From DASZTU01 sp035493835 (lineage in GTDB: Bacteria; Pseudomonadota; Alphaproteobacteria; Rhizobiales; Devosiaceae): a stretch of 18,351 nt of DNA. The DNA lies in assembly GCA_035493835.1 (NCBI GenBank), contig DATJHO010000025.1, positions 1-18,351 on the forward strand. The letters run 5' to 3'. The notes under the pieces were generated by a model that saw only the letters and a list, made by a program, of their open reading frames with translations, ran no database searches and was not told the origin of the DNA. Shown here piece by piece: positions 14,401 to 18,351 of this stretch (the stretch's first letter is position 1; every line of letters starts with the position of its first letter). A program made the position numbers and the translations under genes.

Positions 14401-14470
14401 TCCGGCTCGCTCAGTAAGGCTGAGTGCACAGAACACAAGCGCCATAAATTCCATCGAAGTGGATGACGCT

Positions 14471-14692
14471 CTATTTGCCGCTGCGCTTGATCGATTTGAT
14501 CGGCAGCGGTGGCAGGCCGGACTTTTCGGCGATCAGCCGGTCCTGCTCCATTATGGCGCCGCGGGCCGGTTCGTCACCGTCGAGCCCGCCCAGGATCTCC
14601 GCCGGGACCTTGCGGTTGGAACGCTGGGTGCCGTCCTCATAGATGACGTCGAACATCACGAATTCGGTCCGCGCCGTGGGCTTCTTGGCCAT
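14471..14692 (-). CDS. Small conserved-looking hypothetical protein (73 aa)
   Basis: This short soluble protein starts MAKKPTARTEFVMFDVIYEDG and has a basic end (KSIKRSGK). It looks like a small beta-alpha domain (VMFDVIYEDGTQRSNRKVPA, then a charged helix EQDRLIAEKSG). I do not recognise a named family, though such small proteins are seen in Hyphomicrobiales. An AAGGAG ten bases before the ATG supports it as a real gene. It lies downstream of the HlyU-type gene on the same strand, with two hairpins in the 135-base gap, so it is probably separately expressed. Function unknown. Confidence 0.7.
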   Translation of the reverse strand: MAKKPTARTEFVMFDVIYEDGTQRSNRKVPAEILGGLDGDEPARGAIMEQDRLIAEKSGLPPLPIKSIKRSGK

Positions 14693-14778
14693 TTGATCTC
14701 TCCTTGCGAAAGGCGAACCATTCTGCGGCCCGGCCGCATGGCGGGCATAAACTTGCCGAATGCTTCACTGGATAATTT

Positions 14779-14819
14779 GGGCACCCGGAGGGTGCCCGAC
14801 GGACCGGGCGAAGGCCCGG
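14779..14819 (-). terminator. Two adjacent GC hairpins after the HlyU gene
   Basis: GGGCACCC/GGGTGCCC (14779-14797, loop GGA) and CCGGGC/GCCCGG (14804-14819, loop GAAG) lie just past the HlyU stop. There is no T run on the minus strand, so they may be weak or processing hairpins rather than a strict intrinsic terminator. Confidence 0.4.
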
Positions 14820-14827
14820 CCGGGGAC

Positions 14828-15118
14828 TTACGAAAACAGCCTGTCGCCCTGTTCGTCGACCAGTTGCCGGCCCTTGTCGATGGCCCGCAAAGCTGCTTCG
14901 TCGCGCGTCGCCAAGCGATCGGCGCGCACGAACTTGTAATTCTTCAACTCGCCGTCGATCTGCTTTTCGATCGTGCCGGCCAATTGATGCTCGCTGCCGG
15001 CCGCCATCGGCGTCGCCTTGATGATGAAGCCCTTGTATTCTTCTTCGGCGGCTGGCTTGGCCGGGCCGGTCTCGCCGCCTGTGCCGCCACCACCGAACAG
15101 TTTGCTCAGGAAGGACAT
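14828..15118 (-). CDS. HlyU-family protein (96 aa)
   Basis: This small protein matches the HlyU domain, first named for a Vibrio hemolysin activator; in alphaproteobacteria its role is not established. It begins MSFLSKLFGGGGTGGE, a hydrophobic start with a glycine linker, followed by the domain at about 28-95 (YKGFIIKATPMAAGSEHQLA, GTIEKQIDGELKNYKFVRAD, EAALRAIDKGRQLVDEQGDRLF). The start at 15118 is set by GGGAG six bases upstream; the longer reading to 15223 has no support. Whether it binds DNA here cannot be told from the sequence. Confidence 0.85.
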   Translation of the reverse strand: MSFLSKLFGGGGTGGETGPAKPAAEEEYKGFIIKATPMAAGSEHQLAGTIEKQIDGELKNYKFVRADRLATRDEAALRAIDKGRQLVDEQGDRLFS

Positions 15119-15445
15119 AATCGGCTCCCGTACGCTTTGTCCTGCGCGGTTTAGGGCTTCATCGCGCCATTGTCTACAATATTGACTTCTCGCGCTCCGG
15201 GCGCCACCCCGCCCCGCCGCCATGCGCCCTCAATTATTCGCGAAGCACCGCAACAAAAGCAGTTCTTCAGCAATTGTGCTGGAAGTTCCTCTTGCACCCC
15301 TCATTTCACGTCAAGCCGCGAGAGGTCGCGCTGGGGAAGCAAATCATGGAACAATGCTGCCGCGCACGATGCCGTGTCCCGGCGTCACGTTCATCACGCG
15401 GCGTTTCCTTCAGTCCGGGTTTCAACAGACCAAAAGGAGGCGTGA
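15119..15445. other. Intergenic region between divergent HlyU and DUF1269 genes
   Basis: No gene is supported in these 327 bases. Three overlapping plus-strand open frames differ in every frame, have poor starts and look non-coding. A GGAAC at 15348-15352 lacks a CGTT at the right distance. The region must carry promoters for both flanking genes, and the strong site AAAAGGAGG lies at its right end. Confidence 0.5.
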
Positions 15446-15979
15446 ATGGCCGATCTCGTAGTTATCGTTTATCCCGACGAGCAGAAGGCAGAGGAGATGA
15501 GGCAAAAACTTCTTCACCTGCAGGAGGAGTATCTCATTGAGCTTGCCGACGCCGTCATCGCCGTGAAGGACGAAAGAGGACACATCAAGCTCAACCAGCT
15601 GATCCGTCCCACCGTGCCCGGCGCCTTGGGCGGCAGCCTGTGGGGCCTGTTGATCGGCACGCTGTTCCTGTTCCCGCTCGGTCCCCTGGCGCCAATCGGT
15701 GGAGCAGCAATCGGGGCGGCGAGTGGGGCACTCGCGGGTGCATTGACGGACGTGGGCATTGACGACCAGTTCGTCAGGGATTTGGGCAATACCTTGCAGC
15801 CGGGGAACGCCGCGCTGTTTCTTCTCATCCGCAAGTTGACGGTCGACAAGGTGTTGAAGGCCGTCGAGGGGACCGGCGGCACGGTTCTCCAAACCTCCTT
15901 CGATGAAGGCAGGGAAGCGATGCTGCGCGAAGCCCTGCAGCGGCATCATGCCGAAGTCGAACCAAACGCTGCGGCTTAG
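15446..15979 (+). CDS. DUF1269 membrane protein with glycine-rich hairpin (177 aa)
   Basis: This is a DUF1269-family protein. It opens with a ferredoxin-like segment (MADLVVIVYPDEQKAEEMRQ, then an AVIAVKDERGHIKLNQ strand), followed by a hydrophobic glycine-zipper pair at about 57-103 (ALGGSLWGLLIGTLFLFPLG, then GGAAIGAASGALAGAL) and a C-terminal soluble part ending GGTVLQTSF and a charged helix. It is probably membrane-associated, and its biochemical role is not known. AAAAGGAGGCGTGA precedes the ATG. It is convergent with the NUDIX gene, with only 35 bases between stops and no clear terminator there. Confidence 0.9.
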   Translation: MADLVVIVYPDEQKAEEMRQKLLHLQEEYLIELADAVIAVKDERGHIKLNQLIRPTVPGALGGSLWGLLIGTLFLFPLGPLAPIGGAAIGAASGALAGALTDVGIDDQFVRDLGNTLQPGNAALFLLIRKLTVDKVLKAVEGTGGTVLQTSFDEGREAMLREALQRHHAEVEPNAAA

Positions 15980-16014
15980 GCTCTCATCGGCCGCGTGACG
16001 CGGGCCCCTCGGGT

Positions 16015-16500
16015 TCACCGCATAAAGAGGGGCTCCGGCTGTCTCGGCGGATTCAGCGTGCTCAATATCGCCTCGTCGTCGAGGCCAAAGAGGAAGTTGG
16101 CGAGGCCGGGCTCGAAGGCGACGGCGGCGGCTTCCGCCAACGTCATCCACCTGCGCTTTCGGCCGCCCGCTTCGGGCCATTTGGACAGTTCCCGTTCCAC
16201 CTGGAGCGGATAGACTTCGACGCGACATAGGATGCCCGTGCCGTCGGACAGCTGCTTGCTGTACTGATAGCTGCCGAGCGCCGCGCGCGATATCGCGCCC
16301 TTCACGCCCGCCTCTTCATAGGCCTCGCGCGCCGCCGCCTCTGCATCGTTCCTCCCCTTCATCGGCCATCCCTTGGGGATCAGCCAATGGCGGGAGAGCC
16401 GGGAGGTAATCATCAGCACTTCGAACTGTGCCTCCAGCCGACGCCAGGGAAGCGCGGCCAGTTGCATGCGCGGTAGACGAGCGGAGACCTCTGGCGACAT
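16015..16500 (-). CDS. NUDIX hydrolase (161 aa)
   Basis: This NUDIX-fold pyrophosphohydrolase resembles the diphosphoinositol/diadenosine-polyphosphate type. The Nudix box starts at Gly44 in IPKGWPMKGR and continues to REAYEEAGV (58-66), keeping Arg58, Glu59, Glu62, Glu63 and Gly65 for metal binding. The first Glu of the classic pattern (G-x5-E) is Arg50. Basic or other residues at this place occur in the IPKGWPMKG subfamily, so it is probably still active. The ATG at 16500 gives the expected N-terminal extension, but the ribosome site is weak and Met12 is an alternative. Substrate unknown. It is head-to-head with the ATP-grasp gene. Confidence 0.88.
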   Translation of the reverse strand: MSPEVSARLPRMQLAALPWRRLEAQFEVLMITSRLSRHWLIPKGWPMKGRNDAEAAAREAYEEAGVKGAISRAALGSYQYSKQLSDGTGILCRVEVYPLQVERELSKWPEAGGRKRRWMTLAEAAAVAFEPGLANFLFGLDDEAILSTLNPPRQPEPLFMR

Positions 16501-16816
16501 CAGCCAAATCCCGAATCAGGAATGAAGAAAAGAAGACAGATACCCTCAAGCTCCCTATCCTTCTCCTATCATGGGCTCATTGAGAAGCCGCGCCGCGGGG
16601 CCATAGCTCCAACTGGCTAGGGATCACGCGCCATACGCTGCCTCAACCCCGGCGGAAGCTGTTCTCTCGAATCCTTTGCAGGTCTGTGGACCTCGGACGG
16701 GGCGTTGTTGAGAACTTCCCGGAACGGTGGGGTGCCGTTGGCGAAGCGGGCTATGGTGGCCGCCAAGGGGCGATTCCGCCTCTCACCATACCGCGTGGAA
16801 CCAGGAATTTTATCAT
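16501..16816. other. Intergenic region between NUDIX and ATP-grasp genes
   Basis: No supported gene in about 316 bases. A GGAAC at 16721 is followed by CGTT after only 10 bases, too close for an EcfG promoter. A stretch at 16597-16620 resembles the 5' end of a tRNA but no cloverleaf can be drawn. The plus-strand frame continues upstream of 16817 to 16727 without a ribosome site or protein-like sequence. Confidence 0.4.
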
Positions 16817-18043
16817 ATGCTGAGCCAACCTAATGGCGCGCTCGAGATGCAGGAGAGCCTGCAGGGCACGCTGCGAATTGGCACGGCGCGCCTCCTCAAA
16901 TTCGCCTTTGATGGCAATGACCTCGGACCTCTCCGCGGCGAATTGCAGGCAATGCCCGAGGATCCCGGCGCGCTCATGGATCTGTCGATCATTGAGCAGA
17001 TCGCCGGCAACCATGAGACCGGCCTGGCGCTGCAGCGGTCGGCGCTGACCCATCAATGCCTCTACCTGTCGCCGGGCTGCGAAGGGGCGCCGCGATTGCG
17101 GGTCCTTGCCCTCGCCGCGCCGCTCGAGCTTGGGGGCAATCTGCCGGTCGAGTTCCTGGTCAATTCGCCCGATATCGAGTTGACCACGCTTTACGTGACG
17201 GCAGGATTGGACCTCGCCAGCGCGGTTCCGGAGCACGACGTCGCCATTGTGGTGATCACCGATGGGGATGGCTCGACGCAGAGCCTCGACAAGATTGCCG
17301 AGCAGGTCGGGATATGGCCGCGCGCGCTGCTGAACCAGCCGGACAAGGTCAGGCGAACCGATCGCGACCGGCTTTTCGGGCTACTGCAGGGAAACGAAGG
17401 CATCGAGATTCCGGTGACCGTGCGAATCTCGCGCGCCGATCTCGTGGCAGTCTCGGAGGGTAAAGGCGAATTGCCGGGCGGTCTTGCTTTCCCCCTGATC
17501 GTGCGTCCGGTTGGATCGCATGCCGGCCTGGGGCTGGATCGGTTTGAAGACGCCGGGGACATCGCGCCTTACCTCGCGGCACGCGCAGAAGCGGACTTCT
17601 TCGTTGCGCCCTTTATCGACTATAGCGGCCCGGATGGCCTCTTCAGGAAGTACCGGATCGTCTTCATCGACGGCGCACCGTTCGCCTACCACATGGCAAT
17701 CTCCGAACAGTGGAAGATCTGGTATCTCAACGCCGGCATGGCCGAGGATGCCGGAAAGCGGGCCGAAGAGGCGCTGTTCATGGACGGATTCGAGCAGGGT
17801 TTTGGCGCTCGCCACCGCGCCGCCCTCGATGCCGTCGCGGCCGGGGTCGGCCTCGACTTCTTTTCGCTCGACTGCGGGGAGACGCAGGATGGCCGGCTGC
17901 TCGTTTTCGAGGCGGGCGTCGCCATGGCGATCCACGACATGGATCCAACCGACCTCTATCCCTATAAGCCGCCACAGCTGATGAAAATATTTGCGGCGTT
18001 CCAGGCGATGCTCGACAGGCGCGCCGCCTCGTTCCAGCCCTGA
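16817..18043 (+). CDS. ATP-grasp (RimK-like) protein with helical N-terminus (408 aa)
   Basis: This is a probable ATP-dependent carboxylate-amine ligase of unknown substrate. The N-terminal 85 residues are helical and TPR-like (LMDLSIIEQIAGNHETGLAL, then QRSALTHQCLYLSPG). A Rossmann-like part follows (RLRVLALAAPLELGGNLPVE, LYVTAGLDL, DVAIVVITDGD). The ATP-grasp domain runs from about 180: FPLIVRPVGSHAGLGLDRFE (225-244), FRKYRIVFIDGAPFAYHMAI (276-295), and the metal-site stretch FFSLDC to LLVFEAG near the end. In many relatives an acidic residue or Asn follows VFE; here the sequence is VFEAG, so the final metal ligand may differ. ATG 16817 is preceded by AGGAA; nearby in-frame starts cannot be excluded. 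A dispersed repeat follows the stop. Confidence 0.82.
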   Translation: MLSQPNGALEMQESLQGTLRIGTARLLKFAFDGNDLGPLRGELQAMPEDPGALMDLSIIEQIAGNHETGLALQRSALTHQCLYLSPGCEGAPRLRVLALAAPLELGGNLPVEFLVNSPDIELTTLYVTAGLDLASAVPEHDVAIVVITDGDGSTQSLDKIAEQVGIWPRALLNQPDKVRRTDRDRLFGLLQGNEGIEIPVTVRISRADLVAVSEGKGELPGGLAFPLIVRPVGSHAGLGLDRFEDAGDIAPYLAARAEADFFVAPFIDYSGPDGLFRKYRIVFIDGAPFAYHMAISEQWKIWYLNAGMAEDAGKRAEEALFMDGFEQGFGARHRAALDAVAAGVGLDFFSLDCGETQDGRLLVFEAGVAMAIHDMDPTDLYPYKPPQLMKIFAAFQAMLDRRAASFQP

Positions 18044-18080
18044 CGCGGGAGCGGGACCTCGAATGGGGAAGGAGGTTGGA

Positions 18081-18190
18081 ACAACCCCCACCCGGCTGCC
18101 GCCACCCTCCCCTCAAGGGGGAGGGAATTTTGCGGACGGCGCTGCTCCCATCGCCCTCCCTTGAGGGGAGGGGTCGGGGGTGGGGGTTGT
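18081..18190. repeat. Inverted repeat of the CAACCCCCACC / CCTCCCCT type
   Basis: Outer arms ACAACCCCCACC (18081-18092) and GGTGGGGGTTGT (18179-18190) are perfect reverse complements. Inner arms CCCTCCCCTCAAGGGGGAGGG (first 20 bases at 18105-18124) and CCCTCCCTTGAGGGGAGGG are each self-complementary and match one another. The unit is about 110 bases, is non-coding and abuts the point where the SDR gene loses family similarity. Confidence 0.75.
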
Positions 18191-18351
18191 TTTGATTTTG
18201 GCTGGTCGGAACCACCGGCAGGTCCAGCTTGCGCCCGATCACCGTGGCGATGTCGCGGAGGGAGACACCCTCGTCGCCGACCGCATGAAACGGCATTCCG
18301 GTGCCGCCCTGTTCCAGCGCGAGCTGAAAGACTCGCGCCGCATCGTCGCGA
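18191..18351 (-). pseudogene. SDR/NAD-dependent epimerase, 3' part, apparently truncated by a repeat
   Basis: The minus-strand frame entering from the right edge reads RDDAARVFQLALEQGGTGMP, then FHAVGDEGVSLRDIATVIGR and KLDLPVVP. This is the C-terminal region of extended short-chain dehydrogenases/epimerases of the type annotated as SDR family oxidoreductase. Relatives I recall continue about 50 residues beyond this point with a conserved serine/arginine-rich helix (ASSALTRELLGW type). Here the frame instead enters the inverted repeat (QNQNNPHPRPLPSREG) and stays open as nonsense across the antisense of the ATP-grasp gene to 17778. The gene is thus partial at the window edge and its 3' end looks replaced. 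It may encode an inactive or altered protein. Confidence 0.6.

Noticed and set aside
15348..15376. GGAAC upstream of the DUF1269 gene as an EcfG promoter
   Set aside because: The nearest CGT is about 20 bases away, outside the 16-17 spacing.
16597..16690. tRNA-like start (GGGGCCATAGCTC) with a TCGAATCC further on
   Set aside because: No anticodon stem, T stem or acceptor pairing can be drawn; at most a decayed fragment, probably chance.
16721..16739. GGAAC and CGTT before the ATP-grasp gene as an EcfG promoter
   Set aside because: Spacer is only 10 bases.

Overview
The window reads as chromosome of a GC-rich alphaproteobacterium, most likely Hyphomicrobiales and perhaps a Devosia relative. 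This placement rests on protein types I recognise (alphaproteobacterial OmpA with long Pro/Gln linkers, HlyU, DUF1269, SIMPL), on a canonical GGAAC-N16-CGTT general-stress (EcfG) promoter, and on dispersed GC-rich inverted repeats. It is an inference; no database was searched.

Left end (1-2247): the right end of an integrated mobile element. It holds an unrecognised 248-aa gene, a small winged-helix/excisionase-like gene and a tyrosine recombinase whose frame runs into the 3' end of a tRNA gene with anticodon CAT, called here tRNA-Ile2. The recombinase has all catalytic residues, but its N-terminal coding sequence has no start codon in frame, so it looks frameshifted near 1052. The other end of the element lies outside the window.

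2257-7669: chromosomal housekeeping and catabolism. A UspA-type stress protein (+) is followed by minus-strand genes: an AAG-family 3-methyladenine DNA glycosylase, an aldehyde dehydrogenase, an FAH-fold protein and an acyltransferase-3 membrane protein. The FAH protein and the dehydrogenase together resemble the last two steps of a Weimberg-type pathway (2-keto-3-deoxy-pentonate to 2-oxoglutarate semialdehyde to 2-oxoglutarate).

7822-13075: envelope and stress genes. A periplasmic SIMPL protein is followed by a 790-aa OmpA-domain protein with three spaced C-X10-C modules. Then come a minus-strand ArsR regulator with a small membrane protein downstream, and a membrane-anchored Pro/Thr/Ser-rich protein behind the EcfG-type promoter.

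13182-18351: a luciferase-like flavin oxidoreductase, two small minus-strand genes (one HlyU), a DUF1269 membrane protein, a NUDIX hydrolase, an ATP-grasp protein and, at the edge, the 3' part of an SDR/epimerase gene that loses homology where a dispersed inverted repeat begins.

Five intergenic regions carry inverted-repeat elements, belonging to four sequence types. I see no CRISPR array, rRNA or insertion sequence with a transposase. I found no clearly new multi-gene system. The best leads are the C-X10-C OmpA protein, the EcfG-driven gene, the recombinase/tRNA junction and the repeat-truncated SDR gene.
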